DNA of 64,000 nucleotides from the NCBI RefSeq assembly GCF_000024365.1, contig NC_013235.1:4278001-4342000 (forward strand), written 5' to 3'. The DNA comes from Nakamurella multipartita DSM 44233. GTDB taxonomy: Bacteria; Actinomycetota; Actinomycetes; Mycobacteriales; Nakamurellaceae. Below are positions 18,211 through 28,471 of the stretch, piece by piece. The translations under genes and the position numbers were made by a program. The number at the start of each line of letters is the position of its first letter. Within the stretch, counting starts at the first letter, position 1. A model generated the notes under the pieces. It had not been told where the DNA came from, did not search any database, and saw only the letters and a list, made by a program, of their open reading frames with translations.

Positions 18211-18933
18211 TCAGCCGGCCGGAATCACGGAGCAGACGGCCGGATCGGTGATCCACCCCTGCTCGCAGCCGTGCACGACGACGACCTGAGCGATTGTCGG
18301 CGGCTGCGCGGACGGCAGCCCCAGCACCGCCCCGACCCGGGCCAACTCGGTGATGCGGGCGTCGTTGTCCAGCGCCATCAGCTGCTCGTAGTCGACCTTG
18401 GACGCCCAGAACTCGGCGATGTTGGCGGCGCACTCGGCGCGCACTTGCTCGTCCGGCAGCGGCTCCTGGCCGGCATTCTCCCGGTGCATCTCGATGTCCG
18501 GGCTGCAGATCGGGCCGGACCACCAGCCCTGGGACTGGGCGGTGGCCAGCTCGGCGTCGGCCTGGGCCAGCGCCGCCTGCAAGGTCGCCCAATCCTCATC
18601 CGCACTGCTGGAGGAGGCCGCGGATTCCGTGGTCGCGGCCGGCGGCTCGGTGACCGGCGCCGCGGACTCCGCGTCCGTCGTGTTCGGCGCCGGTGAGCTG
18701 GTCGTGGCCATGGTGGTGGCGGCGGTGGACGTGGCCGGCGCCCTCGAAAGAGTGGTCGAGGCGGCCGGCGACGAGGCGCCGGCCCCCGACGACGAGGCTG
18801 ATGCGGTGCCAACGGTCGTGCCGCTGCTCGCACCGGAGGTCGCACAACCCCCGAGCGTCAGCGCGGCCAGCAGCGCGGCGCCGGCGAACGCGGCCGATCG
18901 GGTTCGAGTTGCTCGCACGGACGGCACCCCCAT
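18211..18933 (-). CDS. Putative lipoprotein, unknown function
   Basis: 240 residues with an N-terminal signal ending in the lipobox LGGC (about residues 27-30), so probably anchored to the outer face of the membrane. A Ser/Thr/Ala/Pro-rich spacer of about 80 residues follows, then a small C-terminal domain with paired cysteines (SGPICSPD, RAECAAN, HGCEQG, PAVCSV) that may form disulfides. The family is not recognised. It converges with the phosphopantetheinyl transferase gene (13-base gap) and diverges from ppk2. Confidence 0.75.
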   Translation of the reverse strand: MGVPSVRATRTRSAAFAGAALLAALTLGGCATSGASSGTTVGTASASSSGAGASSPAASTTLSRAPATSTAATTMATTSSPAPNTTDAESAAPVTEPPAATTESAASSSSADEDWATLQAALAQADAELATAQSQGWWSGPICSPDIEMHRENAGQEPLPDEQVRAECAANIAEFWASKVDYEQLMALDNDARITELARVGAVLGLPSAQPPTIAQVVVVHGCEQGWITDPAVCSVIPAG

Positions 18934-19129
18934 TTGTGCGTCGGTCTTGCGCTTCGGTCACTCTCTTGGCCCACCCTAACTGTCGATGCGACAATTCCGC
19001 TGGAGCGACAGAGCTGACCGGGGCCGGTCCCGCTCGCGCCGATGGCCACGTCATGACGGCCCGGGAAACCGGCGATGAACGCCCGGCCCCGGCTGGTGGG
19101 AGTGGCCGCCGGCGGTCGATACTGAGCCG
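18934..19129. promoter_or_regulatory. Divergent promoter region with a TGTCG-ATG-CGACA palindrome
   Basis: A 196-base gap between the lipoprotein gene (minus) and ppk2 (plus). It contains the 13-base inverted repeat TGTCGATGCGACA at 18981-18993, about 50 bases from the lipoprotein start, in a locally AT-richer stretch. It could be an operator. I see no strong -35/-10 pair. Confidence 0.3.
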
Positions 19130-20029
19130 GTGCTGATCCGGGAGAATTTCCGCGAGTACCTCGACCACCTGCTCAACGACGGGTACACCGTTCGCCACGA
19201 CGAGCACGGCTCCGACCCCGACCTGATCGACCCGGGCGGCAACCCGATCGTCACCTGGCAGGAGGAGTACCCCTACCCGGAGCGGCTGGACCGGGAGATC
19301 TACGAGCAGGAGAAGTACCAGCTCCAGATCGAGCTGCTCAAGTTCCAGTACTGGACCCAGGACACCGGCGGCAAGCACGTCATCCTGTTCGAGGGCCGGG
19401 ACGCGGCCGGCAAGGGTGGCACCATCAAGCGGTTCATGGAGCACCTGAACCCGCGCGCGGCCCGGGTGGTGGCGCTGAACAAGCCCACCGAGACCGAACT
19501 GGGCCAGTGGTACTTCCACCGCTACATCACCCACCTGCCCACCGCCGGCGAGATCGTGCTGTTCGACCGGTCCTGGTACAACCGGGCCGGCGTGGAGCGG
19601 GTGATGGGCTTCGCCAGCGAGAAGGACTACCGGATCTTCCTGCGGCAGGCCCCGCTGTTCGAGGAGATGCTGATCGAGAGCGGCTTCTCGCTGACCAAGC
19701 TGTGGTTCTCGGTCACCCAGGCCGAGCAGCGCACCCGATTCGCGATCCGGCAGATCGACCCGGTCCGGCGCTGGAAGCTCTCCCCGATGGACATCGAGTC
19801 GCTGGACCGGTGGGACGCCTACACCGAGGCCAAGGAGGCCATGGTGCTGGCCACCGACACCGACGAGGCGCCCTGGATGTCGATCAAGAGCAACGACAAG
19901 AAGCGGGCGCGGATCAACGCGATGCGCTTTTTCCTCAACCAGTTCGACTACGAGGACAAGGACACCTCGGTCGTCTACCCGGCCGATCCGAAGATCGTCA
20001 AGCGGGCCCGGGTGCAGATCAAGGACTGA
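19130..20029 (+). CDS. ppk2: Polyphosphate kinase 2 (PPK2 family)
   Basis: 299 residues. PPK2 enzymes transfer phosphate between polyphosphate and nucleoside di- or monophosphates, usually making GTP or ATP from polyP. Visible landmarks are Walker A GRDAAGKGGTIKR (about residue 89), the lid and binding stretches FDRSWYNRAGVERVMGF and SIKSNDKKRARINAM. The length fits a single-domain class I PPK2. The start is GTG 19130. It stands alone between a divergent lipoprotein gene and a convergent peptidase gene. Confidence 0.93.
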   Translation: MLIRENFREYLDHLLNDGYTVRHDEHGSDPDLIDPGGNPIVTWQEEYPYPERLDREIYEQEKYQLQIELLKFQYWTQDTGGKHVILFEGRDAAGKGGTIKRFMEHLNPRAARVVALNKPTETELGQWYFHRYITHLPTAGEIVLFDRSWYNRAGVERVMGFASEKDYRIFLRQAPLFEEMLIESGFSLTKLWFSVTQAEQRTRFAIRQIDPVRRWKLSPMDIESLDRWDAYTEAKEAMVLATDTDEAPWMSIKSNDKKRARINAMRFFLNQFDYEDKDTSVVYPADPKIVKRARVQIKD

Positions 20030-20060
20030 TCGGCACCACCGGGCCCGCCGACCCCGGGCC

Positions 20061-21389
20061 TCAGCCGGTCGGGGCCGGGAAGTCGACCAGATCAAGGTAC
20101 AGCGGCAGATCGTCGGTGCGCGGCCCGGACGCCGCGCCGGGCGCCAGGGTCAGCGCGCCGCCGGTGAACAGCGGCAGCAGCGCATCGTCGCCGGTGGCCC
20201 GGCCGACCAGCTGGAACGAGCTGAACCGGTACGGCAACCCGTTGCTGGCCAACGGATCCGGGCCGTCCATCACGTGGAAGTGCAGGTGCGGGGAGTCGGT
20301 GTTGCCGGTGTTGCCCAGCTTGCCGATCGCACCGCCGGTGGCGACCTGCTGGCCGACCTGCAAGGCGTCCATGCTGCCCGGTTCCAGGTGCGCGTAGAAG
20401 GCGTAGTAGATCTCGCCGCCCTGGGTGAAGCGCTGCACCACGTAGTTGCCGCCGTACTGGGTCACCTGCAGCGATCCCACCGCCGGTGACGAACCCGGCG
20501 TCTGCGTCACCTCGCCGTCGTGCACGGCCACGATCTCGCCGTCGGCCACCGCGGTGATCGGGGCGCCGTAGTACGGGTAACTGGACAGGGAGGTCGGATC
20601 GCCGACGAGCAACCGGCCCTGCGCGTCCAGCTGCACCCAGTCGACGCCGAACCGCTCGGCGAAGTAGAACTGCCCGTCGACCGGGTTGGCCGCCCCGCGG
20701 TGCGGGGTCACCTCGTCGCAGCATCCGTTGCCGTCGAACCAGTTGTCGCCCTGCAGCGGCGGGGCGATCACCGGAGCCGGCTTGGACCGCACCGGGGTCG
20801 GCGCGATGGTCTCGGTGGACGAGGGGGCGATCAACGCGTTCGGCGGGTTGGCGTAGCTGAGCTCGAGCTCGTGCACCAGGGCGTGCGGCACCGCCTGGGT
20901 CGGGTCGAAAGAGGGCGAGAGCCAGATGAACCCGTGTTGCCCACCGTTGAGGGTGGCCTCGGTCGGCGCCGTCGTGGCGGCCCCGGCGCCGGTCGCCTTG
21001 AACGTCGACAGCAGTGCGGCGCCGGAGCGTTCCTGGACCACCTCACCGGTGTCGGCGTCGCGCACGCGCACGCCCTTGATCACCACGGGGGCCCCGGCGG
21101 CGTTCACGATCGACAGCTCGTAGGCCAGGTACACGTTGCCGTCGCTGCCCATCACCGGAGCCGGTTCGGTGGTCACGGTGCCGACCACCGGGGTCAGCTC
21201 GGCCTCCGCCGGCGAGACCACCGGCGCCGCCGAAGATGTCGTCAACGATGTGGCCGTGGCGGCGGCCGAGCCGCCCTCGTCGTGACTGGAGCCGGAACCG
21301 GATTCGGTCCCGGAGGTGCAACCGGCCACCAGCGCGACGGACGCGGCGGCGGACAGCGCGAGCAGCAGGCGTCGCGGCAGGAGGGACAT
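20061..21389 (-). CDS. M23-family peptidase-like lipoprotein
   Basis: 442 residues beginning with a signal peptide and lipobox LVAGC, then a Ser/Thr-rich stretch, an Ig-like beta domain (about 55-190) and a C-terminal LytM/M23 fold. Active-site type elements are the HRGAANP and FGVDWVQLD region (first zinc ligands, atypical) and the HLHFHV motif near the end. It would act outside the membrane, either cutting peptidoglycan cross-bridges or as a degenerate regulator of other hydrolases. ATG 21389 is chosen because it starts the signal peptide and has AAAGG upstream. A divergent GMC oxidoreductase gene begins 100 bases away. Confidence 0.85.
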   Translation of the reverse strand: MSLLPRRLLLALSAAASVALVAGCTSGTESGSGSSHDEGGSAAATATSLTTSSAAPVVSPAEAELTPVVGTVTTEPAPVMGSDGNVYLAYELSIVNAAGAPVVIKGVRVRDADTGEVVQERSGAALLSTFKATGAGAATTAPTEATLNGGQHGFIWLSPSFDPTQAVPHALVHELELSYANPPNALIAPSSTETIAPTPVRSKPAPVIAPPLQGDNWFDGNGCCDEVTPHRGAANPVDGQFYFAERFGVDWVQLDAQGRLLVGDPTSLSSYPYYGAPITAVADGEIVAVHDGEVTQTPGSSPAVGSLQVTQYGGNYVVQRFTQGGEIYYAFYAHLEPGSMDALQVGQQVATGGAIGKLGNTGNTDSPHLHFHVMDGPDPLASNGLPYRFSSFQLVGRATGDDALLPLFTGGALTLAPGAASGPRTDDLPLYLDLVDFPAPTG

Positions 21390-21489
21390 CGGGGCGCCTT
21401 TCAGGTCGGTGGGTGAGGCGTTAGCATCCCCCGACACGCCGCGGCCCGCGATTCGGGGTGGCGGACCGGGCCGGGCAGCGGAGGCGGCG

Positions 21490-23028
21490 GTGCACACGTT
21501 CGACCTGATCGTCGTCGGCGCCGGGGCCGGTGGTGCGGTCGTCGCCGCCCGGGCCAGCGAGGACCCGGACCGCCGGGTGCTGCTGTTGGAGGCCGGGGAC
21601 TGCCCGGGCTCCCCGGCCGAGTTCCCGCCCGAACTGCTGGACGCCGCCGTGGTGCCGGGGGCCCAGCCGGCGGCCGGACGGCACTGGCGGTACCCGGTGC
21701 GGCTGGCCGGCGACGGGGTCGGCGACATCTTCCGGGGCCGGTTCCTGGGCGGCAGTACCGCGACCAACGGCGGTTACTTCATGCGGGCGCGGCAGGAGGA
21801 CTTCGCGGCCTGGGCGGCGGCCGGCAACCCCGCCTGGGCCTACGAGCGGGTACTACCGTTCCTGCGGGGACTGGAACGGGACCTGGACTACGGCGCGACC
21901 GACCTGCACGGCGGGTCCGGGCCGGTGCCGGTGCAGCGTCCGGCCCTGACCGGGCCTCTCGCGGCCGCCTTCGCCCAGGCCGCCGCCGAGCTCGGCTTCC
22001 CGGCCGAACCGGACAAGAACGCCCAGAACGCACCGGGTTTCGGCCCCGTCCCGCGGAACGTGGAGCACGGCCGGCGGTGGAACACCGGCCTGGCCTACGT
22101 GCTGCCGGCGATCGGCCGGCCGAATCTGACGGTGCGCGGCGGGGCCACGGTGGGCCGGCTCCGGGTGCGCGGCGGCCGGGCGGTCGGCGTGGAGCTGCAC
22201 GCCGGCGGGGCCACCGAGGTGATCGACGCGGGCGGCGTCGTGGTCTGCGCCGGCGCCCTGAACACCCCGGCGCTGCTGCTGCGGTCCGGGATCGGTCCGG
22301 CCGCCCCGCTGCGCGCGCTGGGCATCGAGGTGCTGGTGGACCTGCCGGCCGTCGGCCGGCGGTTCAGCGACCACCCGCAGGTCGTCCTGAACTGGGTGCC
22401 CCGCGACTACCGGGGTCGCGGCGCGGACAGCTGGATCAGCGGCGTCCTGAACGCCCGGTCGGCCGGCGGTCCGGCCGCGGGCGACCTGCAGGTGCTGCCC
22501 GCACACGTGCCGATGAGCGTGCTGACCGGGGGCGTCGCCGGGCCGGCCCCGGCGCTGCCGGTGCTGATCTCGGCGATGGGCGCGCAGCCGACCGGGCGGC
22601 TGCAGCTGGTGGATGCCGACCCCGACGTCCCGCCGGACCTGCGCTACGGCTACCTGTCCACGGCCACCGGCCGGGCCCGGCTGCGCGAAGGCGTCCGGCT
22701 GGCCCTGGAGCTGGTCAGCACCAAGGCCTTCGCCGATCTGACCGCCGGCGCACCCGATCTGGACCGGCGGACGGCCGCCGACGACGACGCCCTGGACGGC
22801 TGGATCCGCGGCCGGCTGGGCACCTCGCTGCACACCTGCGGCACCGCCCCGATGGGCTCGCCCGACGACCCGGACACGGCGGTGGACCAGACCGGCCGGG
22901 TGCACGGCATCGCCGGGTTGCGCCTCGCCGACACCTCGATCCTGCCGGCCGCCCCGCTGCGCGGACCGGCCAACACCGCGGTGCTGATCGGTGAGATCGT
23001 CGCGCACGCCCTGCGCTCGGGCGGCTGA
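21490..23028 (+). CDS. GMC-family oxidoreductase, MftG-like
   Basis: 512 residues. An N-terminal FAD-binding motif GAGAGG (residues 10-15) is followed by GMC signatures: the FLGGSTATNGGYFMRA stretch, and near the end LHTCGTAPMG with the catalytic His and GPANTAVLIGE. The C-terminal half resembles MftG, the GMC enzyme of the mycofactocin redox system, as do its length and the VDQTGRVHGI stretch. The mycofactocin maturation genes mftA-F are not in the window, so the assignment to that pathway is tentative; choline or alcohol oxidation are alternatives. GTG 21490 gives the normal FAD-domain start. An IS1182-family element begins about 50 bases past the stop. Confidence 0.82.
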   Translation: MHTFDLIVVGAGAGGAVVAARASEDPDRRVLLLEAGDCPGSPAEFPPELLDAAVVPGAQPAAGRHWRYPVRLAGDGVGDIFRGRFLGGSTATNGGYFMRARQEDFAAWAAAGNPAWAYERVLPFLRGLERDLDYGATDLHGGSGPVPVQRPALTGPLAAAFAQAAAELGFPAEPDKNAQNAPGFGPVPRNVEHGRRWNTGLAYVLPAIGRPNLTVRGGATVGRLRVRGGRAVGVELHAGGATEVIDAGGVVVCAGALNTPALLLRSGIGPAAPLRALGIEVLVDLPAVGRRFSDHPQVVLNWVPRDYRGRGADSWISGVLNARSAGGPAAGDLQVLPAHVPMSVLTGGVAGPAPALPVLISAMGAQPTGRLQLVDADPDVPPDLRYGYLSTATGRARLREGVRLALELVSTKAFADLTAGAPDLDRRTAADDDALDGWIRGRLGTSLHTCGTAPMGSPDDPDTAVDQTGRVHGIAGLRLADTSILPAAPLRGPANTAVLIGEIVAHALRSGG

Positions 23029-23081
23029 GCCGGCTGAGCCGGCGGGGCCACCCTCGAGCACCGCAGGAGCGGACCGGCTAG

Positions 23082-24879
23082 GACGCTCCTGAATTATCCG
23101 TATGTCGGCCCCTGTTGATCTTGTGGGTTCGGGATGATCTTGGTGTGCAGGGTCGGTCGCGGGATCAGCGTGAGTTGTTGGATGCCGAGTCGGTAGTCGG
23201 TGGGCTGCTCAAGCCGGGCAGCGTGTTCGCGTTTCTGGCCGCGCACCGGCGGGAGGTGTTCCCGGACGGCATGTTCGCGGATCTGTTTCCGTCGGGTCGG
23301 GGCCGCCCGTCAGTGCCGGCCGACGTGATGGCCTCGGTGATCGTGTTGCAGTCGTTGCACGGCCTGTCCGACGCGGACACGGTGGACTCGGTGACGTTCG
23401 ATCTGCGGTGGAAGGCAGCGTGCGGGTTACCGGTGACCGCTGCGGCGTTCCATGCCACGACATTGACGTACTGGCGGCGTCGGCTGGCCGCTTCGCAGTC
23501 GCCGAACCGGATCTTCGACGCGGTCCGCCAGGTCGTGGACCAGACCGGGGTGCTGGCTGGAAAGAGCAGGCGAGCGTTGGATTCCACGATCCTGGACGAC
23601 GCGGTCGCCACCCAGGACACGGTCACCCAGTTGATCGCGGCGATCCGCCGGGTCCGCCGCGAGGTACCCGGCGCCGCCGAGGTCGTCGGCGAGCACTGCT
23701 CGGCTCACGACTATGACGACCCGGGCAAACCGGCGATCGCCTGGAACGATCAGCAGGCCCGCGAGGCCCTTGTCGATGCGCTGGTCACCGACGCGCATCG
23801 GGTGCTGGGACACCTGCCCGACCAGGAGCTCGGACCGAAGGCGGCGGACGCGGTCGCCCTCTTGGCGTTGGTCGCCGGGCAGGACGTGGAACCGGTCGAG
23901 GGCTCGGACGGCACCGACGGACGGTGGCGGATCGCGCAGCGGGTCGCCCCGGACCGGGTGATCTCCACCGTGGACCCGGAGGCGCGGCACGCCCACAAGA
24001 CCGTCCACCGGCGGCAGGACGGGTTCAAGGCACACATCGCGGTCGAACCCGACACCGGTCTGGTCACCGCCTGCGCGGTGACCATGGCCAGCGGACGCGG
24101 CAACAGCGACGCCGAGGTTGGACCCACCTTGCTGGCACAGGAGACCGAAAAGCTGCACGTGCTGGCCGATTCGGCGTACGGATCGGGATCCGCGCGGGCC
24201 GAACTGGACCATGCCGGGCACATCGCGTTGATCAAGCCGTTCCCGCTGCGGTCGGCCGTGCCGGGCGGGTTCACCCTGGACGACTTCACCGTCGACCCCG
24301 AGGCCAGGACGGCCACCTGCCCGAACGGGGTGACCCGGTCGATCACCGCGCAATGGTCCGTCACCTTCGGAGCGGCTTGCCGCGGCTGCCCGCTCCGGGC
24401 CCAATGCACGACCAGCGACGCCGGTCGATCGCTGAAGCTGACCGAGTACGAAAGCCTGCTCAGGGCGGCCCGTCGACAAGCGGAAACCGAGGACTTCCAA
24501 CAGGTCTACCGACGGCACCGGCCGATGGTCGAACGATCGATCTCCTGGCTGGTCCGCGGCAACCGCAAAGTCCGCTACCGCGGCGTCGCCAAGAACGACC
24601 ACTGGTGGCACCACCGCGCCGCTGCGATCAACCTCAGGCGAATGCTCACCCTCGGGCTGACGCGGGTGAGCGGGACGTGGACCATTGCACCGGCCTGACC
24701 GGCCGGCACGAGACCTCACCGGGCCGTGAGCAACGGCCCGTCCCTCCGATCAGTCAGGAGAATCATCCAGGGCCGGGCGACGACTCAGGACCACGCCTGA
24801 CAGCCCGATCACGCGCGAACGCTCCCACTGTCCCAAAGCGAACTCCCGAACCCACAAGTGACCGTTATTCAGGAGCGTC
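23082..24879 (+). mobile_element. IS1182-family insertion sequence
   Basis: A 1,798-bp element with perfect 13-bp terminal inverted repeats GACGCTCCTGAAT, flanked by the 4-bp palindromic duplication CTAG (23078-23081 and 24880-24883) characteristic of the family. A second shared inner block near both ends reads TTGTGGGTTCGGGA. The right-hand CTAG supplies the TAG stop of the glucosidase gene, so the insertion left that gene intact. Confidence 0.92.
23145..24698 (+). CDS. IS1182-family transposase
   Basis: 517 residues. The N-terminal part has the family opening LLKPGSVFAFLAAHR, followed by an insertion-rich middle and a DDE domain with ALDSTILDDAV, LADSAYGSG and the C-terminal MVERSISWLVRG. 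A four-cysteine knot (CPNG, CRGCPLRAQC) precedes the last acidic residue, as usual. It appears full length. GTG 23145 is chosen because family members begin at this point; an in-frame TTG at 23115 would add ten residues. Confidence 0.92.
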   Translation: MQGRSRDQRELLDAESVVGGLLKPGSVFAFLAAHRREVFPDGMFADLFPSGRGRPSVPADVMASVIVLQSLHGLSDADTVDSVTFDLRWKAACGLPVTAAAFHATTLTYWRRRLAASQSPNRIFDAVRQVVDQTGVLAGKSRRALDSTILDDAVATQDTVTQLIAAIRRVRREVPGAAEVVGEHCSAHDYDDPGKPAIAWNDQQAREALVDALVTDAHRVLGHLPDQELGPKAADAVALLALVAGQDVEPVEGSDGTDGRWRIAQRVAPDRVISTVDPEARHAHKTVHRRQDGFKAHIAVEPDTGLVTACAVTMASGRGNSDAEVGPTLLAQETEKLHVLADSAYGSGSARAELDHAGHIALIKPFPLRSAVPGGFTLDDFTVDPEARTATCPNGVTRSITAQWSVTFGAACRGCPLRAQCTTSDAGRSLKLTEYESLLRAARRQAETEDFQQVYRRHRPMVERSISWLVRGNRKVRYRGVAKNDHWWHHRAAAINLRRMLTLGLTRVSGTWTIAPA

Positions 24880-26925
<2,046 letters not shown>

Positions 26926-26929
<4 letters not shown>

Positions 26930-27348
26930 CCGCGGCGGGCGACCACGATGGCGGTCACCCCCCACCCGGCCATCCCGGCCCCGAAGATGATCCAGCCGCC
27001 GGCCCGGGTCGACAGCCCGGCGCTCTGCAGCAGGCCGACGGTGATGGCCGCGCCCATCGCCACCGCGAACCCCACCCCGAACGCCTGCAGGTTCAGCCGC
27101 TGCTGGTAGTCGTCGAGCCGGCGCACGTGCCGGATCACCGCGACGGCGACCCCGATCAGCGGCAGCACCGGCAGCACCGCCCAGACGAACCGCCAGGGCG
27201 AGCTGCCGTCGAGGTCGCCGAAGGTGAGCACGAGCACGATGACGACGCAGTAGGCCAGCATCGCCGGGATGAACTCCCGCACATAGGCCCTGGCCTTGGC
27301 CCGGTCCCCGTCGCTGCGATCCGACTTGTCAAGGTTGCTTGTCATCAT
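26926..27348 (-). CDS. Four-helix membrane protein co-expressed with an XRE regulator
   Basis: 140 residues with a charged N-terminus (about 1-25) and four predicted membrane helices near 29-47, 54-74, 92-112 and 118-138. No catalytic motif is visible. Pairs of a small multi-span protein with a minimal XRE regulator are common in actinobacteria and firmicutes; their role is not established. ATG 27348 or 27345 is the start. There is no ribosome site, and the first codons lie in one of three operator-like palindromes, so the message may be leaderless. Confidence 0.75.
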
Positions 27349-27394
27349 TGGTCAAGCGTGCTTGACAGAGCGACCGTTGTCAAGGGTGCTTGTC
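27328..27394. promoter_or_regulatory. Three palindromic operators for the membrane-protein/XRE operon
   Basis: Three copies of GTCAAGNNTGCTTGNC lie at 27328-27343, 27351-27366 and 27379-27394. The middle copy is a perfect palindrome. They span from codon 2 of the minus-strand membrane-protein gene to about 46 bases upstream. A minus-strand TTGACA (27383-27378) inside the third copy could be a -35 box. The spacing (23 and 28 bases) and the self-symmetry fit dimer binding by the co-encoded XRE regulator. Confidence 0.7.
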
Positions 27395-27427
27395 AGCCGC
27401 CGCGGCCGGCCGGAGAGTGCCAGCCGG

Positions 27428-28333
27428 TCACCGGCCGTCGTCCAGGCGGACCACCGCCACCGGGCTGCCGGAATGCACGATCAGGTGCTGGCTGGTCGAG
27501 CCGAGCAGACCGCCGACGACACGGTTGCGTCCCCGGCTGCCCACGACCACCAGCTGCGCCTTCTTGCTCAGCCGCTCCAGCCCGTCGGCCGCCCGTTCAG
27601 TGAGCAGGGTGGTCTCGACCGGTACATCCGGGTAGCGCTCGCGCCAGCCGGCCAGCCGCTCGGCCAGCACCACGCGCTCGATCTGCTTCAGGTCGCTGAC
27701 CGTCAGCCGGCCGGCGGGGATGGTGACGCCCTCGGGGTCGAAGGCCTGCTCGGTGTCCCAGGCATGCACCGCGAGCAGCGAGGTGCCGCGGACGGCCGCC
27801 GCCTCGAACGCGAAGGCCAGGGCCTGCTCGCTGATGGGCGAGCCGTCGACGCCGACCACCACCGGTCCCCGCGGATCGACCGGGTCGGTGCCGGGACGGA
27901 CGACGACCACCGGGACGTGCGCCCGGGCGGTGACCCCGAAGGCGACCGAACCCATGGTCACGTGACTGAGCCGGCCGGATCCGCGGGTCGCCACGACGAG
28001 CATCAGGGCGTGCGCGGACTCGTGCAGCAGCAACGGGATCGGCTGCTCGTAGGCGACCAGCCCGGTGACCCGCAGGCCGGGATGGGCGGTGGTGAGCTCG
28101 GTCTGGATCTGCCGGTGCAGATCCTTGAGGGTGTCCTGGTGCGCGATGGACGGCACGACATCGGCCACCCCGGTGGCCAGCCGGTTCGGGTAGGCCGAGA
28201 CCAGGTGCAGCACGGCGTGCCGCTGGGCCGCCTCGCGGGCCGCCCACTGGGCGGCGACCCGGGCGCCCTCGGACTCGTCGATGCCGACGACGATGCGGTT
28301 GGTGGACCGTTGTTGGACGTCGATCTCGTTCAT
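27428..28333 (-). CDS. Universal stress protein with two UspA domains
   Basis: 301 residues with two tandem Usp domains (about 12-150 and 160-298). Each begins with a beta strand carrying the nucleotide-site Asp (VVGIDES, VVGVDGS). The second ends with the ATP-binding pattern VVVGSRGRNRVVGGLLGSTSQHLIVHS, of which GSRG and GSTSQ are key. The first has a similar ATRGSGRLSHVTMGS. Proteins of this type bind ATP and help survival under hypoxia or stationary phase in actinobacteria. The ATG is at 28333 with AGGAG upstream. It stands alone between the XRE operon and recD. Confidence 0.9.
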   Translation of the reverse strand: MNEIDVQQRSTNRIVVGIDESEGARVAAQWAAREAAQRHAVLHLVSAYPNRLATGVADVVPSIAHQDTLKDLHRQIQTELTTAHPGLRVTGLVAYEQPIPLLLHESAHALMLVVATRGSGRLSHVTMGSVAFGVTARAHVPVVVVRPGTDPVDPRGPVVVGVDGSPISEQALAFAFEAAAVRGTSLLAVHAWDTEQAFDPEGVTIPAGRLTVSDLKQIERVVLAERLAGWRERYPDVPVETTLLTERAADGLERLSKKAQLVVVGSRGRNRVVGGLLGSTSQHLIVHSGSPVAVVRLDDGR

Positions 28334-28471
28334 GTCAGCTCCTCTGGTGGCGCCCTCACGATCGCGGATCATCGCGTGCGCGGGCCAGGGCCGAAGGTCC
28401 CGCCCCGGCCCGCCGCCCTGCCACCCCGCGGGGGAAGCACCCGCCTTGCCCGCCGCCCCCGCTCCGGGCGG

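Noticed and set aside
26930-26965. An upstream start adding 12 residues to the XRE regulator
   Set aside because: The extra residues lie wholly inside the membrane-protein gene, and GTG 26929 makes the GTGA coupling seen across the window.
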